Origin: Butyrivibrio sp.
Lineage (GTDB): Bacteria > Bacillota > Clostridia > Lachnospirales > Lachnospiraceae
Assembly (NCBI GenBank): GCA_017620235.1
Contig: JAFZQT010000055.1
Coordinates: 1 to 38,607, forward strand
Reading direction: 5' to 3'
DNA length: 38,607 bases
Shown: piece after piece, positions 15,535 through 25,451 of the stretch
Numbering within the stretch: position 1 is the stretch's first letter
Layout: every line of letters begins with the position of its first letter
Notes under the pieces: generated by a model
Databases searched by the model: none
Told to the model about the DNA's origin: nothing
What the model saw: only the letters and a program-made list of their open reading frames with translations
Made by a program: the position numbers and the translations under genes

Positions 15535-18099
15535 ATGAGTATTATTAACAAAATAATAGGAACACATAGTGAGAGGGAGCTTAAGAGAATCCGCAGTACG
15601 GTTGATTCTATTGAGGCTATGAGGCCTATAATGCAGTCTTTGTCAGACGAGGAACTGAGAGGAAAGACTGAAGAATTTAAAAAGAGACTTGCCGATGGCG
15701 CAACACTTGATGACATCATGCCTGAGGCATACGCAGTTGTTCGTGAAGCAGGTAAGCGTGTACTTGGAATGGAACACTTCAGAGTACAGCTCATTGGTGG
15801 AGTTATCTTGCACCAGGGCCGTATCGCAGAGATGAGAACCGGTGAAGGTAAGACACTTGTTGCTACACTTCCTTCATATCTGGATGCACTTGAAGGTAAG
15901 GGTGTAAACGTCGTTACCGTAAATGATTACCTTGCAAAGCGTGACGCCGAGTGGATGGGTAAGATTCATGAATTCCTTGGACTTACAGTAGGTGTTGTAC
16001 TTAACAGCATGAACTCTGAGGAGAGAAGAGCAGCTTATGCTTGTGATATCACATATGTTACAAATAATGAGCTCGGTTTCGACTATCTCCGTGACAATAT
16101 GGCTATTTATAAAGAGCAGTGCGTTCTTCGCGGACTTAACTACGCGATCATCGATGAGATTGACTCAATCCTTATCGACGAAGCAAGAACACCTCTTATT
16201 ATTTCCGGTCAGTCAGATAAGTCCACAAAGCTCTACGAGGCTTGCGACATTCTTGCAAAGCAGATGACCAGAGGTGAAGACATGGAAGACCTATCCAAGA
16301 TGGATGCCATCATGGGTATCGAGAGAGAGGAGACAGGTGACTTCATCGTAAATGAGAAGGATAAGATCGTTAACCTCACTGAGCAGGGTGTTGCTAAGGT
16401 TGAGAAATTTTTCCACATCGAGAACCTTGCTGATCCTGAGAACCTTGAGATTCAGCACAACATTATCCTTGCTCTCAGAGCAAATAATCTTATGCAGAGA
16501 GATCACGACTATATTGTTCAGAATGACGAAGTACTTATCGTTGATGAATTTACAGGCCGTGTTATGCCCGGACGCCGTTATTCAGACGGACTTCACCAGG
16601 CAATAGAAGCAAAAGAGCACGTTAAGGTTAAGAGAGAGTCCAAGACTCTTGCAACTATCACATTCCAGAACTTCTTTAACAAGTTTGAAAAGAAATGTGG
16701 TATGACAGGTACTGCTCTTACAGAAGAAAGAGAATTCCGTGATATTTACGGAATGGACGTTATAGAGATTCCTACAAACGAGCCTGTTATCCGTAAGGAT
16801 CTTCAGGATGCTATGTACAAGACAAAGAAAGAGAAACTCAAGGCTATCTGTGATGCTGTAGAAGAGGCACACAAGAAGGGACAGCCTGTTCTTGTAGGTA
16901 CAATTACAATTGAGTCTTCAGAAGAACTCAGCAAGCTCCTTAAAAAGAGAGGAATCCAGCATCAGGTACTTAATGCGAAGTTCCATGAGATGGAAGCTGA
17001 GATCGTTGCTGAGGCAGGTAAGCACGGTGCTGTAACTATCGCTACAAACATGGCAGGCCGTGGTACTGATATTAAGCTTGATGAAGAAGCAAAGGCAGCA
17101 GGCGGACTTAAGATAATCGGAACAGAGAGACACGAGAGTAGACGTATTGACAACCAGCTTCGTGGACGTTCCGGCCGTCAGGGTGATCCCGGTGAGTCTA
17201 AGTTCTACCTTTCACTTGAAGATAATCTTATGAGACTCTTCGGTTCAGAGAGACTCATTGCTATGTTTAATGCGCTCAGAATTCCTGAGGGACAGGAAAT
17301 TGAGCATTCATCACTTTCTAAGGCTATTGAGACCGCACAGAAGAAGATTGAGTCCAACAACTACGGAATCAGAAAGAATCTTCTTGAGTACGATCAGGTT
17401 AACAATGAGCAGAGAGAGATTATTTACGCTGAGCGTAAGAAGGTTCTTAACGGAGAATCCATGAGGGATTCTATTTACAAGATGATCACAGATATTGTGG
17501 AGTCATCTGTTGAAACTGTTGTAGGAGAAGAGAACAATGCAGACAATTGGGATCTTAATGAGCTCAATGAGCTTTTGCTTCCTACAATTCCTCTTAAGAA
17601 GGTAAACAGAGGACGTATTGATAATCTTACAAAGTCAGGTCTTATCCAGCAGCTCAAGGAAGAGGCCGTTAAACTCTATGAGGCAAAGGAAGCTGAATTC
17701 CCTGAGCCCGAGACAATTAGAGAGATTGAGCGAGTTATTCTTTTGAAAGTAATCGACAGAAAGTGGATGGATCACATCGACGATATGGATCAGCTCCGTC
17801 AGGGAATTGGTCTTCAGGCGTATGGTCAGAGAGATCCTAAGCTCGAGTACAAGCTCGCCGGTTATGAGATGTTCGATGATATGACAAAGGGAATCAAGGA
17901 AGATGCAGTAAGACTTCTTTTCCATGTTCATATCGAAGAGAAGGTAGAGCGTGAGCAGGTTGCCAAGGTTACAGGAACAAACAAGGATGATACAGCTCAG
18001 AAGGCTCCCGTTAAGAGAGTTGAAGCCAAGGTTTATCCCAATGATCCCTGCCCTTGCGGAAGCGGCAAGAAATATAAGAATTGTTGCGGCAGGGTATAA
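15535..18099 (+). CDS. secA: Preprotein translocase ATPase SecA
   Basis: An 854-residue protein of normal length. SecA drives export of signal-peptide proteins through SecYEG, at the cytoplasmic membrane face. Visible features are Walker A MRTGEGKT (about residue 99), Walker [17 protein letters not shown] (about 203-218), the second nucleotide-binding domain with [12 protein letters not shown] and [13 protein letters not shown], and a C-terminal zinc-binding [13 protein letters not shown] tail that binds SecB or phospholipids. The start has AGGGAG 8 nt upstream and its own promoter. prfB follows after 61 nt. Exported CBM proteins and lipoproteins in this window would depend on it. Confidence 0.98.
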   Translation: MSIINKIIGTHSERELKRIRSTVDSIEAMRPIMQSLSDEELRGKTEEFKKRLADGATLDDIMPEAYAVVREAGKRVLGMEHFRVQLIGGVILHQGRIAEMRTGEGKTLVATLPSYLDALEGKGVNVVTVNDYLAKRDAEWMGKIHEFLGLTVGVVLNSMNSEERRAAYACDITYVTNNELGFDYLRDNMAIYKEQCVLRGLNYAIIDEIDSILIDEARTPLIISGQSDKSTKLYEACDILAKQMTRGEDMEDLSKMDAIMGIEREETGDFIVNEKDKIVNLTEQGVAKVEKFFHIENLADPENLEIQHNIILALRANNLMQRDHDYIVQNDEVLIVDEFTGRVMPGRRYSDGLHQAIEAKEHVKVKRESKTLATITFQNFFNKFEKKCGMTGTALTEEREFRDIYGMDVIEIPTNEPVIRKDLQDAMYKTKKEKLKAICDAVEEAHKKGQPVLVGTITIESSEELSKLLKKRGIQHQVLNAKFHEMEAEIVAEAGKHGAVTIATNMAGRGTDIKLDEEAKAAGGLKIIGTERHESRRIDNQLRGRSGRQGDPGESKFYLSLEDNLMRLFGSERLIAMFNALRIPEGQEIEHSSLSKAIETAQKKIESNNYGIRKNLLEYDQVNNEQREIIYAERKKVLNGESMRDSIYKMITDIVESSVETVVGEENNADNWDLNELNELLLPTIPLKKVNRGRIDNLTKSGLIQQLKEEAVKLYEAKEAEFPEPETIREIERVILLKVIDRKWMDHIDDMDQLRQGIGLQAYGQRDPKLEYKLAGYEMFDDMTKGIKEDAVRLLFHVHIEEKVEREQVAKVTGTNKDDTAQKAPVKRVEAKVYPNDPCPCGSGKKYKNCCGRV

Positions 18100-18138
18100 G
18101 CGATACATTTTGGCATAATAGGATTTTTGACGTATCGC
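18100..18138. other. Inverted repeat in the secA-prfB gap
   Basis: GCGATAC (18100-18106) pairs with GTATCGC (18132-18138) around a 25-nt AT-rich loop. There is no T-run right after it, so it is not a standard terminator. It may be an RNA-stability hairpin or fortuitous. Confidence 0.35.
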
Positions 18139-18160
18139 ATATAGGACATAGGAGAACATA

Positions 18161-19303
18161 ATGGTAATACTTGATCAGATGAAAGTTGAGATTCAGAACT
18201 TGAGAGGTACTCTTGAAGAGGTTACGGCTTCTCTTGATCTGGACAATAAGAAAAAGATAATAGAAGAGCTCAGCCGTGAGATGGAAGAGCCCGGATTTTG
18301 GGATAATGCAGAGAAGGCAAACAAGAAGACCAAAGATCTTAAGAATATGCAGGATCTTGTTGCAGGGATTGATAAGCTCAACAAGCAGTACGGCGATATA
18401 ATCGATCTTATCGACATGCAGAATGCAGAAGGTGTTGATGATGACGATATGGCAGCAGAGATTAGGGCAGAACTTGATGAGTTCGAGAACACTCTTGAAA
18501 ATATCAGGATCAGCAATCTTCTTAATCAGCCTTATGACAAATATGATGTAATTCTCAGACTTAATGCCGGTGCAGGCGGTACAGAGGCTTGTGACTGGGC
18601 AAGCATGCTCTATCGTATGTACACAAGATGGGCTGAAAGAAAGGGATTCACAACAGAAGTTTTGGATCTTCTTGACGGCGACGAAGCAGGTATCAAATCT
18701 GTTACATTTCAGATTTCAGGAACAAATGCTTATGGACTTCTTAAGTCAGAGCACGGTGTTCACAGACTTGTTCGTATCAGTCCTTTTAATGCACAGGCTA
18801 AGAGACAGACATCTTTCGTATCATGTGACGTAATGCCTGATATCGAGGAGGATGTTGATATCGAGATTAACCCTGATGATCTCAGGATTGATACATACCG
18901 TTCAAGTGGTGCCGGCGGACAGCACATCAACAAGACATCATCCGCTGTTCGTATCACTCACATTCCTACAGGTGTTGTAGTTGCCTGCCAGAATGAGCGT
19001 TCACAGTTCCAGAACAAAGATAAAGCTATGCAGATGCTTAAAGCAAAGCTCTTTATCATGAAGCAGGAAGAGAATCAGGCTAAGCTTGACGGAATCCGTG
19101 GAGAAGTAAAAGACAATGCATGGGGAAGCCAGATCCGTTCATATGTCCTTCAGCCATACACAATGGTTAATGACACACGTACAGGATTCAAGGCATCAAA
19201 TGCAGACGGCGTACTTGACGGAGAACTTGATCCGTTCATCAATGCATACCTTAAGTGGCTTGCAACCGGCGGAAAGCCCGTTGGAGATACATCGGAAGAG
19301 TAA
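18161..19303 (+). CDS. prfB: Peptide chain release factor 2
   Basis: A 380-residue RF2. It recognises UGA and UAA and triggers peptide release on the ribosome. The stop-codon recognition tripeptide SPF is at 207-209, and the catalytic GGQ, within SSGAGGQHINKT, is at 252-254. The frame is continuous: where many bacteria have a UGA frameshift site near codon 25, this gene reads SLDLDNKK with no stop, so the usual RF2 autoregulation is absent. ATG 18161 follows AGGAGA. It probably shares a transcript with secA and ends before the hairpin repeat at 19330. Confidence 0.97.
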   Translation: MVILDQMKVEIQNLRGTLEEVTASLDLDNKKKIIEELSREMEEPGFWDNAEKANKKTKDLKNMQDLVAGIDKLNKQYGDIIDLIDMQNAEGVDDDDMAAEIRAELDEFENTLENIRISNLLNQPYDKYDVILRLNAGAGGTEACDWASMLYRMYTRWAERKGFTTEVLDLLDGDEAGIKSVTFQISGTNAYGLLKSEHGVHRLVRISPFNAQAKRQTSFVSCDVMPDIEEDVDIEINPDDLRIDTYRSSGAGGQHINKTSSAVRITHIPTGVVVACQNERSQFQNKDKAMQMLKAKLFIMKQEENQAKLDGIRGEVKDNAWGSQIRSYVLQPYTMVNDTRTGFKASNADGVLDGELDPFINAYLKWLATGGKPVGDTSEE

Positions 19304-19329
19304 TACAACAGAATGTTTTAGGATATAAA

Positions 19330-19405
19330 AAACAGGACATATATACAATATTTTGCGAATTTGCGCTTGCGCAATCTGAGAAAAAATTGTATATATGTCC
19401 TGTTT
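19330..19405. repeat. Hairpin repeat, copy B, acting as bidirectional terminator
   Basis: A perfect 20-bp outer stem (19330-19349 with 19386-19405), an A/A mismatch and a TTTT/AAAA extension enclose an inner TTGCG-CTTG-CGCAA hairpin (19361-19374). It lies between the convergent prfB and diguanylate cyclase genes. The core matches copy A at 15303-15422, with paired base changes in both stems. Confidence 0.8.
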
Positions 19406-19416
19406 ACTTATCTTCC

Positions 19417-20499
19417 TTATACTACAACCACGCGGTTTCTGCCGGAATCTTTTGCTTTGGCAAGGGCATGGTTTGTGTTCTGAATTGATTTTGAGAAGTC
19501 GCCTGTGTATTTTGAAACGCCGACTGAGATGGTGAACGGGACGGGAGAGTCTTCGGCATTTTCTATGTCTTGCCTGAATTGCTCCATGCGGGCGCAGGCG
19601 TTGTTTATGTCACATTTTTTGAATATGACGATGAATTCCTCGCCGCCGAAGCGGATAACGTAATCGTCTGAGTGGGTTTCTTTTGAAAGCTTCTGTCCCA
19701 TGTACAGAAGAGTCAGATCTCCGGTGTAGTGACCGTGATCGTCGTTTAATTTCTTGAAATTATCTATGTCCAGCATTGCGATCGCAATGGGTTCTTCCAT
19801 GTTTGTAAGCGCATTCTTGGTGACTATTTTTTCCAAAAGATGTCTGTTGTAAACCTGTGTCAGCGGATCGGTGATCATAGCAAGCTCAAGCTTCTGACTG
19901 AGTCTGTAGTGATCGAGATATACGAAAGTCATAATAAGGTGTGCGAAGATGACTGCGAGACTGCACGGAATAGTAAGCACTAATATGACAAAAATGTTTT
20001 CGTAGTGAATGATAAAGTGTGATATCAGGATCTCAATGATGAAAAGGATGTAAGATATGGTGATTTCCCTGAGCCTTGCTACAAATCCCACAATAAGGAA
20101 TATGAGATTCATAATGATAAAGAACTCACTTGCAAGGGTTTTGATCCCGAGTGAATATGTAGTCCATATCGTTGCAATAACTATTGAATGAACAAGGAAA
20201 TAGTCCGCTGTCAGGATGACGTTGCGGCTATTAAAGAAGTGAAGTATTATAAGGAACAACAAAAGTATACCCAATACCGAGAGTCTCGGTATGAGCGTGG
20301 GCATAATACTGCCGTTAAGCAGATAGTCCGGAACCACATAAAAAACAGAAAGAATAGTTCCGACCACCAGGAATACCCATACATGTTCCTGATAATAGTC
20401 GCACTTTGACTGATAGAAGTCCGCTAAATCGTCTTTGGTCATAGTGCGATAATCTTTATATCGATTTACTGACGTTTTGACGTTTGCGAATATTCTCAT
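19417..20499 (-). CDS. Membrane diguanylate cyclase (GGDEF)
   Basis: A 360-residue protein with about six transmembrane segments (about 41-200) and a C-terminal GGDEF domain (about 207-360). The active-site variant is GGEEF, which is normally active, and DIDNFKKLNDDHGH marks the metal-binding loop. The domain should make cyclic di-GMP from two GTP at the inner membrane face. The inhibitory RxxD site is changed to HSDD, so product feedback at that site is probably lost. The membrane part has no recognised sensor signature. The minus-strand AGGAG before the start is good. It is a lone gene and ends at the hairpin repeat. Confidence 0.9.
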   Translation of the reverse strand: MRIFANVKTSVNRYKDYRTMTKDDLADFYQSKCDYYQEHVWVFLVVGTILSVFYVVPDYLLNGSIMPTLIPRLSVLGILLLFLIILHFFNSRNVILTADYFLVHSIVIATIWTTYSLGIKTLASEFFIIMNLIFLIVGFVARLREITISYILFIIEILISHFIIHYENIFVILVLTIPCSLAVIFAHLIMTFVYLDHYRLSQKLELAMITDPLTQVYNRHLLEKIVTKNALTNMEEPIAIAMLDIDNFKKLNDDHGHYTGDLTLLYMGQKLSKETHSDDYVIRFGGEEFIVIFKKCDINNACARMEQFRQDIENAEDSPVPFTISVGVSKYTGDFSKSIQNTNHALAKAKDSGRNRVVVV

Positions 20500-20584
20500 T
20501 CTCGTTTCTCCTATTTCAATTTTACTAGGAAATTGTCCGGAGATAAAGAAAAAAATTAAATTTTTATAAAAATTAATTCATTAA

Positions 20585-21709
20585 TCAAAAAACTGACTGT
20601 ACATCGGTGATTTCATTGTCCTCAACCTTGAAAGACCAGACAGAGTGGTCTAACAGGCGATGCTCTGTGAGGAAGTATGTGTCATCGACTGAGGAAATGT
20701 AGTAGGGGGTGCCGCCACCTTCAAAATAAGTGGAGTAGATGTCTTCGTAGTTGCCGGCGGCAAGATCTTCGAGAGATTTTGTGCGGACGATTGTTGCGAC
20801 ATCCTGAGCCCCGGTTTTGTCTGTTGAAACAGAGATGTAGTAGTAGTCCTGTATCTTGGTTATCTGAACCATGCCGGCAAGCTCGTCAGGAACGGCATAT
20901 ACTTGCTGCACTTCGAGTGTTGCGAGATCACATTTGAGTACGGTTGCTTCAACTCCTTGGTCAGATACGCCGGATACAAGGTATATAGCGCCGTCAATTA
21001 TAGAAAATGAGCGGATATAGATTCCATCGAGGGAATCGATTTTTCTTTTGTCCGTAAGATATACTCTGTTGGTGGAAGAATCAGTCCTAAAGCAGAAGAG
21101 TTCTCCTGTCATTGAGCTCCAGACATAGAATGTGTCGGTAGCTTCGTCGTAGATTGTGTAATGCGGACGTGTTCCGATGTCGTAGAAACTCTGAGTGTGG
21201 ATAAATTTCCCGTCAACTTTTTCAAAGATAAGAATTCGGTTGTTGTCCGTGTCATCTATCATGTAGATATTTCCGTCACTTGCGATCGTGTGAGGCCTTG
21301 TGGCGTCGGATGTCATGATGGTCCATTCCGTCAAAGGTGTCTCGAGGGAATCTGAGTAAATAACCCTGTTGTGATAGCAGTCGACTATAAACCAGGTATC
21401 ATCGAGCTTTGTAACATATGTAGGAACACTGAGTTTTGCGTCATAGTTTTTTATTGGCTCGTATTCGGAAGCTGCTTCGGCAGGATCTTCTCCGGCGCTT
21501 GTAAGAGATGAGACTTCAACATACTTTGAGCTGTCAAAAGGGTCCGGAACCGGAGCAGGAGCCGGGGCGGGAACAGGATTGCTCATCGCCTGGGGGCTGC
21601 TTACTTCTGTTGACTCCGCGGGCTTTGAACAGCCAAAGCAAGTTAGCATAACCGCAAATAATATTCCTAATATATTGAGATTTTTTTTACCAAAACTTTT
21701 CTGAATCAT
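20585..21709 (-). CDS. Lipoprotein with propeller-like repeats, function unknown
   Basis: A 374-residue protein. The signal peptide ends at FGC, suggesting lipidation at C27 although the lipobox (C-F-G-C) is imperfect. A Pro/Ala-rich linker (about 44-58) follows. The rest contains repeated beta-strand units such as WFIVDCYHNRVIYSD, NIYMIDDTDNNRILIF and TFYVWSSMTGELFCFR, like the blades of an NHL-type beta-propeller. Such surface lipoproteins often bind glycans or peptides, but nothing here fixes a ligand. It faces a glycosyltransferase operon across a 231-bp divergent gap; a functional link is only possible. The start has GGTGGAAA nearby. Confidence 0.7.
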   Translation of the reverse strand: MIQKSFGKKNLNILGILFAVMLTCFGCSKPAESTEVSSPQAMSNPVPAPAPAPVPDPFDSSKYVEVSSLTSAGEDPAEAASEYEPIKNYDAKLSVPTYVTKLDDTWFIVDCYHNRVIYSDSLETPLTEWTIMTSDATRPHTIASDGNIYMIDDTDNNRILIFEKVDGKFIHTQSFYDIGTRPHYTIYDEATDTFYVWSSMTGELFCFRTDSSTNRVYLTDKRKIDSLDGIYIRSFSIIDGAIYLVSGVSDQGVEATVLKCDLATLEVQQVYAVPDELAGMVQITKIQDYYYISVSTDKTGAQDVATIVRTKSLEDLAAGNYEDIYSTYFEGGGTPYYISSVDDTYFLTEHRLLDHSVWSFKVEDNEITDVQSVF

Positions 21710-21755
21710 TTACTTTTCCACCAAATTAAACGGAGCGATTTGTATATCATATGGC

Positions 21756-21774
21756 GTCAAAATATGTTTTTGAC
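21756..21774. other. Inverted repeat in the divergent promoter gap
   Basis: GTCAAAA (21756-21762), a 5-nt spacer and TTTTGAC (21768-21774) form a dyad between the divergent lipoprotein gene (minus) and glycosyltransferase operon (plus). It could be an operator for a dimeric regulator. It also contains a TTTTGAC that could serve as a -35 element for the minus strand. Confidence 0.35.
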
Positions 21775-21940
21775 ACCCACATCATACGATTGTACATTAA
21801 TACACTTTTGAGGGCAATAAAATATAGAAAGACACAGATTTTTAAGGTAAAATTATGTAGTGAGTATAGGCGGTGTTCCGATTACTTATTGATTAAAGCG
21901 ATGCTTTTGCGTCGCGGGGGATAAAAAGCGGAGGGGAAAT

Positions 21941-22963
21941 ATGATAACAATCAGTCTTTGCATGATAGTTAAGAATGAAGAAGAGAGCCTTGGAAGGTGC
22001 CTTGAGAGTCTTAAGGGGATTGTTGACGAGATGATTGTTGTGGATACGGGCTCTGAGGACAGGACCGTAGAGATCGCAAAAGAGTACGGTGCCAAGGTTT
22101 ATGATTTCAAATGGACCGGAGATTTCAGTGATGCGAGAAATTACTCTTTTTCGCTTGCAACCTGTGATTATATATATTCCGCAGATGCGGATGAGGAGCT
22201 GGATGAGGACAACAAACAGAGGTTTATCCAGCTTAAGAAAGATATAGAAGAACTTGATATAGATATCGTTCAGATGTATTATTGCAATCAGTTGTCGTTC
22301 AGAACGGTCTATAACTATGACAGGGAACTTCGACCGAAGCTCTTTAAGAGAGTCAGAAGCTTTAGATGGGAAGATCCGATCCACGAGCAGGTGGCTATAG
22401 ATCCGGTTATCTGTAACAGCGAGGTTGAGATCATACATAAGCCAAAAGAGAACCATGCGGAACGCGATCTTGCTTCTTTCAGGAAGGCTGTGGAGAGCGG
22501 AAGACGTATTTCCAAAAGGCTTCACGGAATGTATGCGCGAGAGCTGTTCATGGCGGGAACTGCAAATGATTTTATCAAGGCAAAAGATTTTTTTGCGGAA
22601 GCTGTAAAAGACAGCACCAGGAGCGTTGACGAGGTCAAGGAGGCGAGCTGCGTGCTTGCGCATGTGGCGGTTCTTGAAAAAGATGCCGAGGCGCTTTTGA
22701 AGTATTCACTCAAGGATGCGGCAACCGAGATGTGCAGCGAGATGTGCTGCGAGCTCGGAGAATACTATTTTGGCAAAAAAGACTACGATGAAGCTATAGT
22801 CTGGTTTTACAATGCAGCGTATGAATGCGCGAGCATTTTGGATATTAAGACAAGCAAGGAATTTCCGAGGCTTGCACTTGCTAAGTGCTACAAGGCGCTT
22901 GGCAACGAAGAACAGGCGGCTGACTATGAGAAAGAAGCTGCCGAGATAGAGAAAGGTGAATGA
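21941..22963 (+). CDS. Family 2 glycosyltransferase with C-terminal TPR-like repeats
   Basis: A 340-residue protein. The N-terminal GT-A domain (about 1-180) has the SLCMIVKNEEESLGRCL and VVDTGSEDRT motifs of the SunS-like group of family 2 glycosyltransferases; the metal/nucleotide motif is DAD (82-84). Residues 200-335 are helical TPR-like pairs (MCCELGEYYFGKKDYDEAIV, RLALAKCYKALGNEEQAADY) that may bind a protein acceptor. First gene of a four-gene operon whose other members make a CDP-dideoxy sugar, so it may transfer that sugar. The stop overlaps the next start (ATGA). AGCGGAGGGG provides the ribosome binding site. Confidence 0.85.
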   Translation: MITISLCMIVKNEEESLGRCLESLKGIVDEMIVVDTGSEDRTVEIAKEYGAKVYDFKWTGDFSDARNYSFSLATCDYIYSADADEELDEDNKQRFIQLKKDIEELDIDIVQMYYCNQLSFRTVYNYDRELRPKLFKRVRSFRWEDPIHEQVAIDPVICNSEVEIIHKPKENHAERDLASFRKAVESGRRISKRLHGMYARELFMAGTANDFIKAKDFFAEAVKDSTRSVDEVKEASCVLAHVAVLEKDAEALLKYSLKDAATEMCSEMCCELGEYYFGKKDYDEAIVWFYNAAYECASILDIKTSKEFPRLALAKCYKALGNEEQAADYEKEAAEIEKGE

Positions 22964-24054
22964 TGTTAGATTTTTACAAAGGGAAAAGAGTGCTTATAAC
23001 AGGGCATACGGGATTTAAGGGAAGCTGGCTTTCCAAGATCCTTATCATGGCGGGAGCCGACGTTTACGGATATTCTCTTGCACCTGAGGAGGGAAAAGAG
23101 AATATTTATGAAATTTCCGGAATCGCCGATGAAATGGACTCACATATAGGCGATATCAGAGATTATGAGGAATTAAAGGCATATTTTGATAAGGCTAAAC
23201 CTGAGATTGTTTTTCATCTTGCGGCGCAGCCGATCGTAAGGGATTCATACAAGGATCCGCGATATACATATGAGACAAATGTGATGGGCACAGTAAACGT
23301 GTGTGAATGCGTAAGGAATTGCCCGAGTGTTAAGTCTTTTTTGAATGTTACTACAGACAAGGTTTACGAGAATAACGAGTGGGTATGGGGATACCGCGAG
23401 GATGAGAAGCTTGACGGCTTTGATCCGTATTCAAACAGTAAGTCATGTTCTGAGCTGGTAACACATTCTTATATAAATTCGTTTTTCAACGAGCTTGGAA
23501 TAGCAGTTTCCACAGCGAGAGCGGGAAATGTCATAGGTGGAGGCGATTTTGCCAATGACAGACTTATCCCTGATTGCGTGCGTGCTGCTGAGAAAGGCGA
23601 TGATATAGTTCTTAGAAATCCCGATTCAACAAGACCGTTCCAGCATGTTCTTGAGGCACTTTCTGCTTACATTTTGCTTGCACAGAAGCAGTATGAGGAC
23701 AAAGCTTATGCGGGCTACTACAACGTTGGACCAAATGATGACGATGCGGTGACTGCCGGCAGACTTGCGGGAGCTTTTGTGGATTCATGGAATAAACTTG
23801 TTTCGGAAAACGAGGGAAATGCAAACTTCAGAGGGCACGGCATAAAGATCGTGATTAAGCCCGACGGAGGCCCTCACGAGGCAAATTTCTTAAAACTTGA
23901 CTGTTCCAAGATAAAGAGTAGACTTAAGTGGTCGCCTAAATGGAATATAGATGACGCAGTGGCAAAGACAGCAGAGTGGACATGTGCTTATTTTAAGGGC
24001 GAAGCCGTAAAGTGCATGACAGACCAGATAAAAGAGTATTATAAACAGGTATAG
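22963..24054 (+). CDS. rfbG: CDP-glucose 4,6-dehydratase
   Basis: A 363-residue extended short-chain dehydrogenase. The NAD-binding GHTGFKG motif is near the N-terminus, TTDKVYEN carries the catalytic Thr region, and YSNSK is the YxxxK motif. GHTGFKGSW and RPFQHVLEAL are typical of RfbG. It converts CDP-glucose to CDP-4-keto-6-deoxyglucose in the cytosol. ATG 22963 gives better spacing to AAGG than ATG 22960; both overlap the upstream stop. The next gene is the matching 3-dehydratase. The first pathway enzyme, glucose-1-phosphate cytidylyltransferase (RfbF), is not in this window. Confidence 0.93.
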   Translation: MLDFYKGKRVLITGHTGFKGSWLSKILIMAGADVYGYSLAPEEGKENIYEISGIADEMDSHIGDIRDYEELKAYFDKAKPEIVFHLAAQPIVRDSYKDPRYTYETNVMGTVNVCECVRNCPSVKSFLNVTTDKVYENNEWVWGYREDEKLDGFDPYSNSKSCSELVTHSYINSFFNELGIAVSTARAGNVIGGGDFANDRLIPDCVRAAEKGDDIVLRNPDSTRPFQHVLEALSAYILLAQKQYEDKAYAGYYNVGPNDDDAVTAGRLAGAFVDSWNKLVSENEGNANFRGHGIKIVIKPDGGPHEANFLKLDCSKIKSRLKWSPKWNIDDAVAKTAEWTCAYFKGEAVKCMTDQIKEYYKQV

Positions 24055-24070
24055 GAGAAAAGAGTAAAAG

Positions 24071-25450
24071 ATGAGTAACAGCGAACAGCAGGCAAGGGAG
24101 CAGATTTTAAACCTTGTTGCGGATTATTATAACCGCTTTTTGAAAAAAGATAACGACAGCTTCACTGAGGGAGACAGAATCCCATATTCAGGAAGAGTTT
24201 TTGATGAGAAGGAGGTCATAAATCTTGTTGATTCGTCACTTGATTTCTGGCTTACTGCAGGAAGATACACAGATGAATTTGAAAAGAGATTTGCAGAGCT
24301 TTTGAATGTTAGATTCGCAAGCCTTGTAAACAGCGGATCTTCAGCAAATCTTATCGCATTTATGGCACTTACGGCACCTGAACTTGGTGACAGACAGATA
24401 AAAAGAGGCGACGAGGTTATCACGGTTGCCTGCGGATTCCCTACAACAGTTGCACCTATCATGCAGTACGGCGCAGTGCCGGTATTTGTGGACGTGACAG
24501 TACCTCAGTACAATATCGACGTAACAATGCTTGAAGATGCACTCAGCCCAAGAACAAAGGCTGTGATGATCGCACACACTTTGGGTAATCCTTTTGATCT
24601 CAAGGCAGTAAGAGAGTTCTGCGACAAGCACGGACTTTGGCTTGTTGAGGATAACTGCGATGCTCTCGGATCAGAGTACACTATTGATGGAAAGACAGCA
24701 TTTACAGGAACTTGGGGCGATATAGGAACATCAAGTTTCTATCCTCCGCACCACATTACAATGGGTGAAGGCGGATGCGTATATACAGACAATGCCCTTC
24801 TTCACAAGCTTGTAAGAAGTTACAGGGACTGGGGACGCGATTGTATCTGCCCTCCCGGAAAAGACAATTTCTGCGGTCACAGATTTGACGGTAAATTCGG
24901 TAAACTTCCCGTTGGATATGACCACAAGTATGTATACAGTCATTTGGGATATAATCTCAAAGCTACAGATATGCAGGCGGCAGTTGGATGCGCTCAGCTT
25001 GATAAGCTCATTGGCTTTGCCGATGCAAGAAGAAAGAACTGGAAGAGTCTTTATGAGAAGCTTGAGTGCCTCAAAGATGTTCTTATACTTCCTGAACCCG
25101 CTGAGAACAGCAATCCTTCATGGTTTGGATTTATCATGGGCGTAAAAGAGGGTGCTAAGGACGGAAACGGCAACGAGCTTACAAGAAATGCCATTACTAA
25201 GGCGCTTGAAGATAACAATATTCAGACCAGACTTCTCTTTAGCGGAAATGTTACAAAACATCCTTGCTTTGATGAGTTTGTATGTAAGAAGAATGTAGAA
25301 GATAACGGCGATTACAGAGTTATCGGAGATCTGGCTGTGACAGATTATGTCATGAACAATGCGTTCTGGATCGGAGTATATCCCGGACTTAACGACGACA
25401 AGATCGAGTTTATGGCAAACGTGATAAAGAAAGCTTGCGGGAAAGTTTAA
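24071..25450 (+). CDS. rfbH: CDP-4-keto-6-deoxyglucose 3-dehydratase (RfbH/E1)
   Basis: A 459-residue PMP-dependent iron-sulfur enzyme of the aminotransferase fold. The usual PLP-binding Lys is replaced by His (SFYPPHHITMGEGG), the signature of the C-3 deoxygenating dehydratase. Cysteines for the [2Fe-2S] cluster are seen in EDNCDALG and in CICPPGKDNFC, with the CxC-x7-C spacing of E1. It removes the C3 hydroxyl of CDP-4-keto-6-deoxyglucose together with a reductase (E3, RfbI-like), which is not in this window. It lies 16 nt after rfbG with AGGAGAAAAG upstream. Confidence 0.93.
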   Translation: MSNSEQQAREQILNLVADYYNRFLKKDNDSFTEGDRIPYSGRVFDEKEVINLVDSSLDFWLTAGRYTDEFEKRFAELLNVRFASLVNSGSSANLIAFMALTAPELGDRQIKRGDEVITVACGFPTTVAPIMQYGAVPVFVDVTVPQYNIDVTMLEDALSPRTKAVMIAHTLGNPFDLKAVREFCDKHGLWLVEDNCDALGSEYTIDGKTAFTGTWGDIGTSSFYPPHHITMGEGGCVYTDNALLHKLVRSYRDWGRDCICPPGKDNFCGHRFDGKFGKLPVGYDHKYVYSHLGYNLKATDMQAAVGCAQLDKLIGFADARRKNWKSLYEKLECLKDVLILPEPAENSNPSWFGFIMGVKEGAKDGNGNELTRNAITKALEDNNIQTRLLFSGNVTKHPCFDEFVCKKNVEDNGDYRVIGDLAVTDYVMNNAFWIGVYPGLNDDKIEFMANVIKKACGKV

Positions 25451-25451
25451 T

